A stretch of DNA of 64,000 bases from Clostridium manihotivorum. Its GTDB lineage: Bacteria; Bacillota; Clostridia; Clostridiales; Clostridiaceae. Position 1 is the stretch's first letter. The number at the start of each line of letters is the position of its first letter. Shown here in pieces: positions 16,573 through 25,531 of the stretch. Both the position numbers and the translations under genes were made by a program. The stretch covers positions 3,613,776 to 3,677,775 of the forward strand of contig NZ_CP025746.1 of NCBI RefSeq assembly GCF_004015185.1, in the 5' to 3' direction. A model generated the notes under the pieces. The model saw only the letters and a list, made by a program, of their open reading frames with translations, had not been told where the DNA came from and ran no database searches.

Positions 16573-18705
16573 ATGTCAGACAAGGAAATTAAGGACTCTT
16601 TTGAAAATGCCGCAAAAACCATGAGAGGTGATAACACTACTTTTGGCACTAAACTGACAAATGAACATTCAAATGACCCAAATACTCATGAAGACATACA
16701 TAATCGTATAAAAATAGACTATGACAAGATTGAAAAATCACCAGAAGGTGAGGCGCTTCATAAGTGGCAAAGAGATCATGTGGCAAAAGGTGATCAGTCA
16801 AAAGAAGGTTACCCATTAAATGTAATCATAGACCCAGCTATGAGAGAAATGTACCAAGCTGTTCACGATGCAGGAATGACTAATGTATTTGATAGATTTA
16901 GTCAACAGCAACCAATTCAATGTAAATTCTGTATAGAAGGCTTATCTTGCCAACTTTGTGCAAATGGCCCTTGTAGAATAAGTGATAAAGTACCTCGTGG
17001 AACTTGCGGCGTGGATGCACATACTATGGTAGCTAGAAACTTTGTATATAGACATGTAACTATTGGTACATCTGCTAATGTATTTCACTGTCATCAAGCT
17101 GCCAGAACTTTAAAAGCTGCTGGTGAGCATCCTGAAAGCGGATTAAAAATCAGGGATGCTGATAAGCTAAAAAAATATGCAGATATGGCTGGACTTGATG
17201 CAAATCAGCCTATAGATAAATTAGCTGTGGCTTTTGCTGATTGGGTTATAAACGATATCCACTCACCATATCACATAGAATCAAAAACAGTTGAAGCTTT
17301 TGCACCTACTAAACGAAAAAAATTATGGAGAGATTTAGGTTTATTCCCTGGTGGAGCATACAGTGAGGTCGGCTATGCGCAAACAAGATGTATGACAAAC
17401 TTTAATTCGGATCCTGTTGAATTCTTGTTAAACAGTATTAGATTAGGTATCGCCAATGAATATCAAGGACTATTTTTACTTGATATCATTCAAGAAATAC
17501 TCATGGGTACTCAAGAAATTGCCCATAAGAAGCAAAACATGGGCTTACTAAAAGAAAATATGATTAATATAGTTACTAATGGTCATATGCCACTACTATC
17601 TCACGTTGCCATAGACTTAGCTTCTACTGATGAATGGCAACAAAAGGCTAAGGATGCAGGTGCTGAGGGAATCCAGATATTAGGCCACGTATGTGAAGGT
17701 CAACAACTCATGAACTATCAAGGAACTCATAACCAACCTGGATATGGCGGTCAAGAAGGTGAATGGTTATCTCAAGAATACTTACTTGCAACTGGTGTAG
17801 TTGATATGTTTATGTTTGATTATAACTGTACTGTTCCAACTATGCCACTTTTTGCAAAACGCTTTGGAACAAAACTATTAAGTACCCATCCAGTAATTAA
17901 ACTTCAAGGTACAGAAACTCTTGACTTTATACCTGAGAAAATGAAAGATCAAGCAGAAAAAGCTCTTAACTTAGCTATAGAAGCCTTTACAAAACGTAAA
18001 TCAGAAAATAAAAAGATATACATACCATCACACACTTCTGATTGCATGGTAGGATTTAGTACAGAATCTGTAAGAAATGCATTAGGCGGAAGCTTTGATC
18101 CTCTTATAGAACAAATAGCAAATGGTAACATAAGAGGAATAGCAACAATAGTAGGATGTACTACTGCAAGATATGGTCAAGGAGGAAGTAACATATTTAA
18201 GATAACCAAGGGACTAATAGAAAATAATATTTTAGTACTTTCAGGTGGTTGTACCTCTTCCGTTATGGAATATACAGGACTTACAGATCCTAAAGCAGCT
18301 GATGAATGTGGCGAAGGCTTAAAAGCTGTATGTAAACAACTTGGAATACCACCTGTATTATCTTACGGTGCTTGTGTTGATATAGGAAAAATGACTCACA
18401 CTGCAAAAGAGCTTGCAGATGCATTAGGTGTTGACACTAATAAACTTCCTCTTGTAATTGGCGCACCTGAATATCTTGAACAGAAAGCTGTTGCTGATGC
18501 TTGCACTGCTGTGGCTTTAGGTTGGTTAGTTCATGTAGCACCAGTTCCGTCTATAACTGGCAGCGACGTTGTTGTTAAAACCCTAACCGAAACAACTGAA
18601 TCCTTAGGACTTGGTAAAGTTGTTGTAGAATTAGATGCAGAAAAAACAATTAAGATATATGTAGATCATATAGAAAAGAAACGTAAAGAATTGGGATTAA
18701 ATTAA
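16573..18705 (+). CDS. cooS: Anaerobic carbon monoxide dehydrogenase, catalytic subunit
   Basis: 710 residues. This is a Ni-Fe-S enzyme oxidising CO to CO2 (or the reverse), cytosolic. The N-terminal ligands of the B/D clusters are seen in QCKFCIEGLSCQLCANGPC (C117-C134) and TCG (C145). C-cluster region motifs follow: HVCEGQQ, DYNCTVP, SDCMVGFS, GCTTARYGQGG, SGGCTSSVMEY and YGACVDIGKM. AGGAGGA precedes the ATG. It is longer than classical CooS (~640) because of an extra ~80-residue hydrophilic N-terminus. No CooF, CooC or acetyl-CoA synthase gene adjoins it, so it is a monofunctional, stand-alone CODH. Confidence 0.96.
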   Translation: MSDKEIKDSFENAAKTMRGDNTTFGTKLTNEHSNDPNTHEDIHNRIKIDYDKIEKSPEGEALHKWQRDHVAKGDQSKEGYPLNVIIDPAMREMYQAVHDAGMTNVFDRFSQQQPIQCKFCIEGLSCQLCANGPCRISDKVPRGTCGVDAHTMVARNFVYRHVTIGTSANVFHCHQAARTLKAAGEHPESGLKIRDADKLKKYADMAGLDANQPIDKLAVAFADWVINDIHSPYHIESKTVEAFAPTKRKKLWRDLGLFPGGAYSEVGYAQTRCMTNFNSDPVEFLLNSIRLGIANEYQGLFLLDIIQEILMGTQEIAHKKQNMGLLKENMINIVTNGHMPLLSHVAIDLASTDEWQQKAKDAGAEGIQILGHVCEGQQLMNYQGTHNQPGYGGQEGEWLSQEYLLATGVVDMFMFDYNCTVPTMPLFAKRFGTKLLSTHPVIKLQGTETLDFIPEKMKDQAEKALNLAIEAFTKRKSENKKIYIPSHTSDCMVGFSTESVRNALGGSFDPLIEQIANGNIRGIATIVGCTTARYGQGGSNIFKITKGLIENNILVLSGGCTSSVMEYTGLTDPKAADECGEGLKAVCKQLGIPPVLSYGACVDIGKMTHTAKELADALGVDTNKLPLVIGAPEYLEQKAVADACTAVALGWLVHVAPVPSITGSDVVVKTLTETTESLGLGKVVVELDAEKTIKIYVDHIEKKRKELGLN

Positions 18706-18730
18706 AAATAAACATATATCTATAATGGTA

Positions 18731-18760
18731 AGCACCTTCACTAAAATGAAGGTGCTTTAA
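18731..18760 (+). terminator. cooS terminator
   Basis: A 10-bp perfect stem AGCACCTTCA/TGAAGGTGCT with a 6-nt loop, 25 bases after the cooS stop. Confidence 0.8.
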
Positions 18761-18837
18761 AAAAGGAGTTCTATGAAAAAAACTTTACATTATTATTTTA
18801 TTATTTTAATGTGACAATTTTATGTCAAAATTTTCAT
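18731..18837. repeat. Duplicated hairpin-plus-leader segment, copy 1
   Basis: The stretch from the cooS terminator through AAAAGGAGTTCTATGAAAAA to TTTTATGTCAAAA matches 19070-19175 by eye. Here a 13-codon frame (MKKTLHYYFIILM) follows an AAGGAG box. Whether this frame is used is unknown. Confidence 0.55.
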
Positions 18838-18920
18838 TTAGGTATATTAATTACAATAGTCATTTACGAGTATATTATTTAAGACCATATTGTATAAGGA
18901 ATTAGTATAGTTTATACTTT

Positions 18921-18990
18921 TTTAGCGCATCTGACTTTTCTGAAAGTATGTGAATAATTTCTGCCAGCCGACATAATTTTATTTTTTACT
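18921..18990. repeat. Dispersed intergenic repeat family A, copy in reverse to 14347-14738
   Basis: The segments GCGCATCTGACTTTTCTGAA and TCTGCCAGCCGACATAATTT closely match the reverse complement of the 174-bp tandem unit, and the latter also matches 3374-3433. Confidence 0.7.
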
Positions 18991-19065
18991 GTTTAATTTA
19001 AATAGCTACTCCTAAGCCTTGATCTCGCTAAGTTTAGATATTCAAAAATTTTATACTTTACATCA

Positions 19066-19095
19066 AAAAAGCACCCTCGAATACACGAAGATGCT
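19066..19095. terminator. Terminator of the HTH/TPR regulator gene
   Basis: Stem AGCACCCTCG/CGAAGATGCT (with mismatches). On the minus strand it is followed by TTTTTTG. It lies about 70 bases after the regulator's stop and is part of the duplicated segment. Confidence 0.6.
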
Positions 19096-19175
19096 TTTAA
19101 AAGGAGATCATGAAAAACTCTACATTTTGAATTATATATTTATTCTGTGTCATTTTTATGTCAACTCTATTGATT
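19070..19175. repeat. Duplicated hairpin-plus-leader segment, copy 2
   Basis: This is the counterpart of 18731-18837. It reaches into the last codons of the regulator gene, so the regulator's 3' flank and the cooS 3' flank share ancestry. An AAGGAG box and ATGAAAAA are retained, but the plus-strand frame stops after six codons. Confidence 0.5.
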
Positions 19176-20456
19176 TTCAAAAATTTCTTCTAACTCCTTT
19201 AGTAATTTTATGGATTCTTTTTCGTTACCTTGACTTATATAAATCTCCACAAGGTTACATAGAGCAAACTCCTTGCCTTCACTTTTATTATATTTTTCAA
19301 GTACCTTTAGAAAAAACATTGAGGCTTCTTTTAATCTTTCTAAATCTCCTAGGGATTTAAATACTATAGCTAATTCTTTGTATGTAGAAAATAGACTTGC
19401 AAAGTTTTTTACTTGTTCTGATATATTCATAGCTAACTCCAAAATCATTATGCTTTCATCTACTAAGCCTTGAGCAAAGAAGATTTTTGCTTTTGTACAC
19501 AGTGTTTTAGGACTCAATACTTTATCAGTTCTAATTTCTAATCTTTGAGCAAGGTTTATATATTTCAAACTTTCTTGTATATTAGCTATATTGTAATAAT
19601 AATCTGCTAGATCATTAAATACTTCTATTAGTAATAAGTTGTTTCTATCTTCTATTAAATCTATTAGATATAGGTATTTAATTACCGCCTCTTTCTTTTT
19701 ACCACTGTAATATAATTCTCTAGTCTTCAGAAATATAATATTCACTCCAAGGTTAAAATCTGTATTTACTAAACCATCCTCATCTGAAATATATTTATCT
19801 ATTATTTTTAGACTTTCATTATGTAATTTTATATTTGAGTATGCTTTAGCTAAATTATAAGCTACTTCAATAATCTGTTTTTCCATCATTTCCTTATGAG
19901 CGTAGAAAATAGCTTGATTAAAATAAAATATGGCTTCTTCGTACTCTCTTCTATTAAGCTTTGAAATTCCCATTTGGTTATAAACATAGCTTTGTTCATC
20001 TATTTCCTTTAATTCTTTCAGCTTTCCTAATGCATTGCTATACTTCTCAAAAGCAATTTCATAGTTTCCTTCATTAAAATACTTATCTGCATCTTTTTTA
20101 TATGCCTTCATAGCAATAATATCCAGTTTAAAATCAAAGGATATCTTTAGCAATTCTTCATATTTATCATGACTTATCTCCTTTGCTAATTCACTTTCAC
20201 AGTAAATCTTCGCATCTTCATAAGGTTTCCTTGAAAAATATTCATCATCTAAGTTTATCTGCACTCCAAGTTGTTTTGCTTTGTCATTAAACTTCTTAGC
20301 TAGTAGCATAGAACTATTGGAGCTTACTTTACGCTTACCACTTTCCATCATACTTATAAAAGCTCTAGTCATATTCTTACCTTCTAATTCTATTTGGTTC
20401 ATATGAAGTTTTTTTCTTATGGTTTTTATTTTTTCACTAGGATCATAGAATTTCAA
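19167..20456 (-). CDS. HTH/TPR transcriptional regulator (RRNPP-like)
   Basis: 429 residues starting at a TTG (20456) placed five bases after GAGGTGA; the upstream in-frame start at 20498 has no ribosome binding site. Residues ~6-65 are an Xre-type HTH (IKTIRKKLHMNQIELEGKNM...FISMMESGKRKV). The rest is a run of TPR-like helical pairs (YNQMGISKLNRREYEEAIFYFNQAI, YNLAKAYSNIKLHNESLKI). The architecture fits clostridial RRNPP quorum-sensing regulators, which bind small peptides through the TPR part. No convincing peptide gene is seen, although short frames lie just downstream. Target genes unknown. Confidence 0.75.
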   Translation of the reverse strand: MKFYDPSEKIKTIRKKLHMNQIELEGKNMTRAFISMMESGKRKVSSNSSMLLAKKFNDKAKQLGVQINLDDEYFSRKPYEDAKIYCESELAKEISHDKYEELLKISFDFKLDIIAMKAYKKDADKYFNEGNYEIAFEKYSNALGKLKELKEIDEQSYVYNQMGISKLNRREYEEAIFYFNQAIFYAHKEMMEKQIIEVAYNLAKAYSNIKLHNESLKIIDKYISDEDGLVNTDFNLGVNIIFLKTRELYYSGKKKEAVIKYLYLIDLIEDRNNLLLIEVFNDLADYYYNIANIQESLKYINLAQRLEIRTDKVLSPKTLCTKAKIFFAQGLVDESIMILELAMNISEQVKNFASLFSTYKELAIVFKSLGDLERLKEASMFFLKVLEKYNKSEGKEFALCNLVEIYISQGNEKESIKLLKELEEIFENQ

Positions 20457-20664
20457 TTCGATCACCTCAAAATTAATATAATTAACTTCTGCACACACCT
20501 ATATAATTTTTACCCAGCTCTCTTTCCGAATATATGAAAAGACTTAGCAGTGGAATATATTTTATCTTTCATTATACTTTGCCAAGACCTTGTCATTCAT
20601 AACTGTTTATATAAAATGAACTACTAGGGATAAAGCGCTAACCCCTTACCCCTATTTAATTAGG

Positions 20665-20862
20665 CTAATATCTCAACTTTTCTTTAAAGTCCCATCTTTC
20701 TGGTATATACTTATTTAGTTCTATTCCTCTACCTATTAGTATTTCTTTAATCTTTTTCGAACCATATCCAGTCCTCATTCTTACCGCATTTAAGGTACCA
20801 TACTTTTCATATAAATATAGTATTTTTTCGATATCATAGACCTTTTCTTTTCTTGACAACAT
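20665..20862 (-). CDS. Small HTH-like protein
   Basis: 65 residues from the ATG at 20862 (AGAGGTG upstream). The core DIEKILYLYEKYGTLNAV...GYGSKKIKEIL looks like a small helix-turn-helix. It resembles the N-terminus of the protein at 22948 (ILKLYEEGFNIEEIVEKGYGKKYVKQVL), so the two probably share a DNA-binding domain family. No other domain. Function unknown; it may be a minor regulator. Confidence 0.6.
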   Translation of the reverse strand: MLSRKEKVYDIEKILYLYEKYGTLNAVRMRTGYGSKKIKEILIGRGIELNKYIPERWDFKEKLRY

Positions 20863-21354
20863 ATTCACCTCTTTTTGAAATGTGTTAATAAAGATTATGC
20901 TTTAAACTACATCTCTTAAAGAACTATTAAAAATACTTAGTTCTATTAAACCGGTGTGAATCTATTTTTTATGTCATGTTACACTATAAATCTTCGTGAA
21001 TAACACTATAAAGTTACATAAAGTCAACTTGTATCTTTATAGCAAGGAACTAATACTGCAGTAAAAGTAGTATGACATTCTATATATTATATTTAAGTTG
21101 TTTCCATATTATTAAGACTTTGGCTTACTAAACTTATATTTATTTTCATATACTTATAAAAAGTTTATTAGGATTACATGTTACTGCTGATTTAGCCAAT
21201 AAAAATTTTTATACTTTGTAAGTGCTTTAGTCATGATAGACAATTCCTAGACATTAAAAAAGGGAAGCTTTTTATAAAGCTTCCCAATACTATTCAATTT
21301 GATTTAGTTAAAATATTTTATATCCCTTAATTTATAAGAAAAAACACTTGTTTT
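20863..21354. other. Intergenic with terminator of the chemoreceptor gene
   Basis: A stem GGGAAGCTTT/AAAGCTTCCC at 21262-21285, followed on the minus strand by TTTTTT, ends the gene at 21355. The remaining ~390 bases up to the small HTH gene are AT-rich, with no ORF or motif recognised. Confidence 0.6.
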
Positions 21355-22200
21355 TTATCCAATTACATTATTAGCTGAATCTTTAAGAATCTTTGCTGAA
21401 GAAGCCAATTCTTTAATAGTTGCAGAAATTTCTTCTGTAGCTCCTGCTTGAGCCTCACTTATACCAACAGATTCGTCAATTTTTTCGGCTATCTGAGACA
21501 TCTTACTTTTTATTGTTTCAAGTATACTCTGAATATCTTTTATACTTTTAGCAGTATCATCAGCCATTTTACGCATTTCTGAGGCTACTACTGCAAACCC
21601 TCTCCCTACTTCCCCTGCTCTAGCAGATTCAATAGATGCATTTAAAGAAAGTAAATTTGTATTTTTCGATATTCCCTGTATAAATTCAATTATTCCTTTT
21701 GTTTGTCCAATACTTCCTTCAATTTCATTAGAAAGACTGCTTAATGTAAGCTGTTGACTTGCTAAGCTTTCTGCATTTTTCGCTAAGTCTTCCACTGCAG
21801 TAAAAGTTTGTTCTGTAGAAGTAGAAACCAAATCTGCAATATTTATTAGCTGATTTCTATTCTCCAAGGCTATACCAAGGCCAAGGCCACCTATAATTTT
21901 TCCGTTACCATCTCTTATAGGTACCGCAGAAGCCTTAAAAGAAAAGCCAAATGTTTCTTTTGGTACAATTACCTCTTTTGGCTGTCCACTTTTTATCGCT
22001 AAGTATATTGCATCATCATGTGGAATAGCCTTCCCTATAATGTCACCAGGCATTTTAATTTTTTCTCCAGGTATAGTACAAAGAAACTTTTCAGTATCAG
22101 TAATTCCTATAGTACAATCAATCGGTACTAATTTCTGCAACAACGTAGCATAGTTTATAAAAAAGTTTAAAATTTCTGACGTTTCTTGATGTATCTTCAA
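21355..22200 (-). CDS. Soluble methyl-accepting chemotaxis-like protein with N-terminal sensor domain
   Basis: 281 residues with a TTG start at 22200, seven bases after GGGAGGT. Residues 1-115 form a small ligand-binding domain ([54 protein letters not shown]), a PAS/Cache-like pattern. Residues 120-281 form the coiled-coil signalling domain with the hairpin tip [36 protein letters not shown]. There is no membrane segment, so it is cytosolic. It should signal to CheA/CheW or act as a stand-alone sensor; no che gene is in the window. Confidence 0.88.
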   Translation of the reverse strand: MKIHQETSEILNFFINYATLLQKLVPIDCTIGITDTEKFLCTIPGEKIKMPGDIIGKAIPHDDAIYLAIKSGQPKEVIVPKETFGFSFKASAVPIRDGNGKIIGGLGLGIALENRNQLINIADLVSTSTEQTFTAVEDLAKNAESLASQQLTLSSLSNEIEGSIGQTKGIIEFIQGISKNTNLLSLNASIESARAGEVGRGFAVVASEMRKMADDTAKSIKDIQSILETIKSKMSQIAEKIDESVGISEAQAGATEEISATIKELASSAKILKDSANNVIG

Positions 22201-22333
22201 AATACATACCTCCCACTTATCTTAAGTTATATCATAATTTTCTTTAACTAATGCATTCAAATTTTATTACATCTTTATTATCGTATTTATATATATTAAC
22301 TTCACTATATTATTAGTATTTATATAAACTATA

Positions 22334-22426
22334 CTATTTACTCTTATCTTTTATAGTAGCCTTAATTAATTTATAAACAAATATACTTGATAAAACTATC
22401 CCAATAACATAACACATTAATCTCAT
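22334..22426 (-). CDS. Putative 30-residue single-pass membrane peptide
   Basis: A short frame with GAGGGAGA eight bases before its ATG (22426). The peptide begins MRLMCYVIGIVLSSIFVYKL and ends in a charged tail IKATIKDKSK, a typical single transmembrane helix with a positive C-terminus. The size, topology and ribosome binding site are those of real small membrane proteins. Family and function unknown. It could belong to the transcript of a nearby minus-strand gene or be independent. Confidence 0.45.
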   Translation of the reverse strand: MRLMCYVIGIVLSSIFVYKLIKATIKDKSK

Positions 22427-22947
22427 TACTTTTATCTCCCTCAATTTTTATTTTGGCTATCTAAAAGAATAATGCTGAAGTGAATATTTTTTTACAAAAT
22501 ATACTGTAATATTTAAAAAAAGTACTTAACTGATATAATAGTACTATCATTATATTATTGTGTATAAAATACCGTACCTATATAATTTATTTTCACCACT
22601 TCTTTAACAATAAAAACTTCTAATATTGTCCTAGTGTTCGTGAATTTTTACAGCAGCAAAATATTTTATTAATTCCTTTCCTTTAAAGTTGAAATTAGGT
22701 ATAAATTCTCATATCCCAGTCATATTCATTGTAATGTAGCAAATATTCAGATAATGTTATGCGATTTTAGACATCAATAACTTCATATCCATAAAACTCC
22801 TCAATTTATTAAATTGTGTGCACCACTTCGTAATAAAATTTATATTTTCAAATTTTCCTATCAGATCCAGAAGAGTTTTGAAAATAGATTTTTAATCGAA
22901 GTAGTACATCTTTAAATGAGAAATATTAAATATGAAAGGTGATATGA
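22427..22947. other. Intergenic containing repeat family B
   Basis: AT-rich. The right part (22819-22908) is the repeat noted separately. No gene seen. Confidence 0.4.
22819..22908. repeat. Dispersed stem-bounded repeat family B, copy 2
   Basis: Starts CACCACTTCGTAATAAAATT and ends AATCGAAGTAGTACAT. The ends are complementary, with a second inner pair ATTTTCAAA/TTTGAAAAT. It lies upstream of the gene at 22948. Confidence 0.65.
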
Positions 22948-23559
22948 ATGAAAATTAGTAAAAAAGACGATATCCTGAAACTATATGAGGAAGGCTTTAA
23001 TATCGAAGAGATAGTAGAAAAAGGCTATGGTAAAAAATACGTTAAACAAGTTCTTAAAAAGGCTATCTTATGTGAACCTATCCCTGAAGAAAACTTACCA
23101 CTATGCCCAGAACCAGAACTAGAATCTGGTATTCCAGAATCCATAAATTCTAATATCTCTAACCAAGAAGCGATAGATCAAATAAAAGAAATTCTTCAAT
23201 TGTTAGAAGATGCTGAAACCAATTCAGTAAATATAGATATTAGTATATCTATACAGAAAAAAGTACAGAAACATGAAAATACTGAAGTAATTGCATCTGC
23301 TTCAACTAATGATATTGACCTTGTAGATTCTAAAGATAAGTGTATTTGCGATTTAAAAGAAAAATCAAGTTCAAGCCCTATTGATGAACTTAAGTCTTTA
23401 GATAAAGAAGATTTAGAAAAAAAGCTTAATGCTCTAAAGCAGAAAGAGTTAATTGAACTAATAAAGTCTTCAAGCTTTGACATAAGTGAAAGCTTATATA
23501 AAAAAAGGAGCAAAAAAACTCTTATTAGTTATATAATTGAAAAGCTACCTTCTCTTTGA
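22948..23559 (+). CDS. Uncharacterised protein with HTH-like N-terminus and SAP/Rho-N-like C-terminus
   Basis: 203 residues; AAAGGTGAT precedes the ATG. Residues 5-40 form the same HTH-like unit as the protein at 20665-20862. Residues 45-140 are acidic and low in complexity. Residues 145-203 (LKSLDKEDLEKKLNALKQKELIELIKSS...SKKTLISYIIEKL) look like a SAP or Rho-N-like helix-loop-helix, which often binds nucleic acid. No known full-length family recognised. Possibly a DNA- or RNA-binding protein; this is inference from composition and helix pattern. Confidence 0.6.
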   Translation: MKISKKDDILKLYEEGFNIEEIVEKGYGKKYVKQVLKKAILCEPIPEENLPLCPEPELESGIPESINSNISNQEAIDQIKEILQLLEDAETNSVNIDISISIQKKVQKHENTEVIASASTNDIDLVDSKDKCICDLKEKSSSSPIDELKSLDKEDLEKKLNALKQKELIELIKSSSFDISESLYKKRSKKTLISYIIEKLPSL

Positions 23560-23596
23560 ATAAGCCTTACTAAAAAATGTACGTCCACTTATATGA

Positions 23597-23633
23597 AAAG
23601 GTTCGCTGAAGATATCTTCAGCGAACCTTTTTT
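23597..23633. terminator. Bidirectional terminator between the 22948 gene and serS
   Basis: A strong stem AAAAGGTTCGCTGAAGA against TCTTCAGCGAACCTTTT with a T run, between two convergent genes. It reaches the serS stop codon. Confidence 0.9.
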
Positions 23634-24909
23634 ATTTTATTACTTTCATACCGCCCATATATGGTTGCAATGCTTCAGGTATATTTACTGAACCATCTTC
23701 GTTTAAGTTGTTTTCTAAAAACGCTATTAACATTCTTGGTGGTGCAACAACAGTGTTATTTAAGGTATGTGCAAAATACTTACCATTTTCACCATCTACA
23801 CGGATTTTTAATCTACGGGCTTGCGCATCTCCTAAGTTAGAGCAGCTTCCTACCTCAAAATATTTCTTTTGTCTAGGTGACCAAGCTTCAACGTCTACAG
23901 ATTTAACCTTCAAATCTGCAAGATCGCCTGAACAGCATTCTAAAGTTCTTACAGGAATATCCAATGAACGGAATAGATCTACAGTATCCTTCCACAATTT
24001 ATTGTACCAAGTCATGCTATCTTCTGGCTTACATACAACAATCATTTCTTGTTTTTCAAACTGATGTATTCTATATACTCCTCTTTCTTCTATTCCATGA
24101 GCTCCTTTTTCTTTTCTAAAACAAGGAGAATAACTTGTCAAAGTATGAGGAAGTGATGCTTCAGGTAATATTGTATCGATATATTTACCTATCATAGAAT
24201 GTTCACTTGTTCCTATTAGATATAAGTCTTCACCTTCTATTTTATACATCATTGCATCCATCTCTGCAAAGCTCATAACTCCTGTTACAACTTCACTACG
24301 AATCATGAAAGGAGGAATACAGTATGTAAATCCTCTATTTATCATAAAATCTCTTGCATAAGATATTACAGCTGAATGAAGTCTAGCTACATTTCCCATT
24401 AGGTAGTAGAATCCATTACCAGCAACCTTTCTAGCACTATCAAGATCTAACCCATTTAATCTTTCCATTATTTCAGCATGATATGGAATCTCGAAATCAG
24501 GCACCTTTGGCTCACCAAAACGCTCAACTTCAACATTTTCACTATCATCTTTTCCTATAGGAACACTTGGATCTATTATGTTTGGTATAACCATCATTAT
24601 ATCTTTTACTTTTTTCTCAAGTTCTGATTCCTTAACTTCTAGCTCAGCCAAACGCTGTGAATTTGCAGCTACTTGTTTCTTCATCTCTTCTGCTTCTTCT
24701 TTTTTTCCTTGGCCCATTAATGCACCAATGCTTTTAGAAATTTTATTTCTATTTGCTCTTAAAGAGTCTGCTTCTGTCTTTGCATTTCTTAGCTCAGCAT
24801 CTAACGCTATAACTTCATCAACTAAACCTAACTTGCTATCTTGAAACTTATTTTTTATGTTTTGTTTAACAAGTTCTGGATTTTCCCTTACAAATTTTAA
24901 ATCTAACAT
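23632..24909 (-). CDS. serS: Serine--tRNA ligase
   Basis: 425 residues, the usual length. The N-terminal ~100 residues form the long antiparallel coiled-coil arm that holds tRNA-Ser (DAELRNAKTEADSLRANRN...KKEEAEEMKKQ). The class II core follows, with motif 2 FRKEKGAHGIEERGVYRIHQFEKQE and motif 3 GENGKYFAHTLNNTVVAPPRMLIAFLE. It charges tRNA-Ser with serine in the cytosol. AGGAGGGT precedes the ATG. A T-box leader lies ~210 bases upstream, so expression rises when uncharged tRNA-Ser accumulates. Confidence 0.98.
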   Translation of the reverse strand: MLDLKFVRENPELVKQNIKNKFQDSKLGLVDEVIALDAELRNAKTEADSLRANRNKISKSIGALMGQGKKEEAEEMKKQVAANSQRLAELEVKESELEKKVKDIMMVIPNIIDPSVPIGKDDSENVEVERFGEPKVPDFEIPYHAEIMERLNGLDLDSARKVAGNGFYYLMGNVARLHSAVISYARDFMINRGFTYCIPPFMIRSEVVTGVMSFAEMDAMMYKIEGEDLYLIGTSEHSMIGKYIDTILPEASLPHTLTSYSPCFRKEKGAHGIEERGVYRIHQFEKQEMIVVCKPEDSMTWYNKLWKDTVDLFRSLDIPVRTLECCSGDLADLKVKSVDVEAWSPRQKKYFEVGSCSNLGDAQARRLKIRVDGENGKYFAHTLNNTVVAPPRMLIAFLENNLNEDGSVNIPEALQPYMGGMKVIK

Positions 24910-25116
24910 GATTTACCCTCCTAGTAGTTTGTATCTATTTATATATATATTGAAAGCATAAATATTAAAAATGAAAAAACATTTAAATATACCATTAAAA
25001 ACCTTAGCTTTTCATAGGCTTAGGTAATGTAAAAGATTATACTTTCCTACGAAAAAGAAAGCTTCTTTTATTATACTTTGATGATTTTTGCCCCTCATGG
25101 GCTATTACCAAGCAGT

Positions 25117-25305
25117 AAAAAAACTTCCATCCCAAAAATATAAAATGGGACGGAAGTTATCCGCGTTGCCACCCAAATTGTTGATAAAAAATCAACCACT
25201 CGAAAAGTAATATAAAGGTTACCAACCTTCGATTTATCATCGACAGCTCCAAAAGTGGAAAGATTAATCCTTTCACCGATTTGCACCAACCATCGGCTCT
25301 CTAAA
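25117..25305 (-). promoter_or_regulatory. T-box riboswitch of serS
   Basis: On the minus strand the leader starts AGAGAGCCGATGGTTGGTG (Stem I base) and contains the invariant T-box core TTTGGGTGGCAACGCGG (25161-25177). It ends in a terminator ACTTCCGTCCCA/TGGGATGGAAGT followed by TTTTTTT (25117-25157). Position and gene context make it a serine T-box. A possible specifier is AGC at 25246-25248, which I could not confirm without folding Stem I. Uncharged tRNA-Ser would stabilise the antiterminator. Confidence 0.93.
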
Positions 25306-25483
25306 GAAATTCATAAATCGTAGCTTTTATAATCACTGTACATTAATATAAAATATTATGTTTAAATTATATATAATATTTTTGAAAGTTTCAAGTGAGA
25401 ATATGTTTTTTAAATGTTTTTATTACATTCTATATTAATTTAATTATATTTTTTCTTATATAACCATAATTTATTCATATAGC

Positions 25484-25528
25484 TCCCACTTCGTAATAAA
25501 ATTTTTATTTTTCAATCGAAGCGGTACA
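25484..25528. repeat. Dispersed stem-bounded repeat family B, short copy
   Basis: CCCACTTCGTAATAAAATTT ... AATCGAAGCGGTAC, 45 bases, ending just before the SDR stop codon. Confidence 0.65.
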
Positions 25529-25531
25529 GTT

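Noticed and set aside
16573-18705. CODH as part of an acetyl-CoA synthase cluster
   Set aside because: No acsB, corrinoid protein, CooC or CooF gene is in the neighbourhood; only the catalytic subunit is present.
19019-19360. 113-codon plus-strand frame
   Set aside because: It overlaps the end of the HTH/TPR regulator in antisense and has no ribosome binding site.
25095-25289. 64-codon frame upstream of serS
   Set aside because: It lies wholly within the T-box leader, including the invariant GGGTGGCAACGCGG core, and is not a gene.
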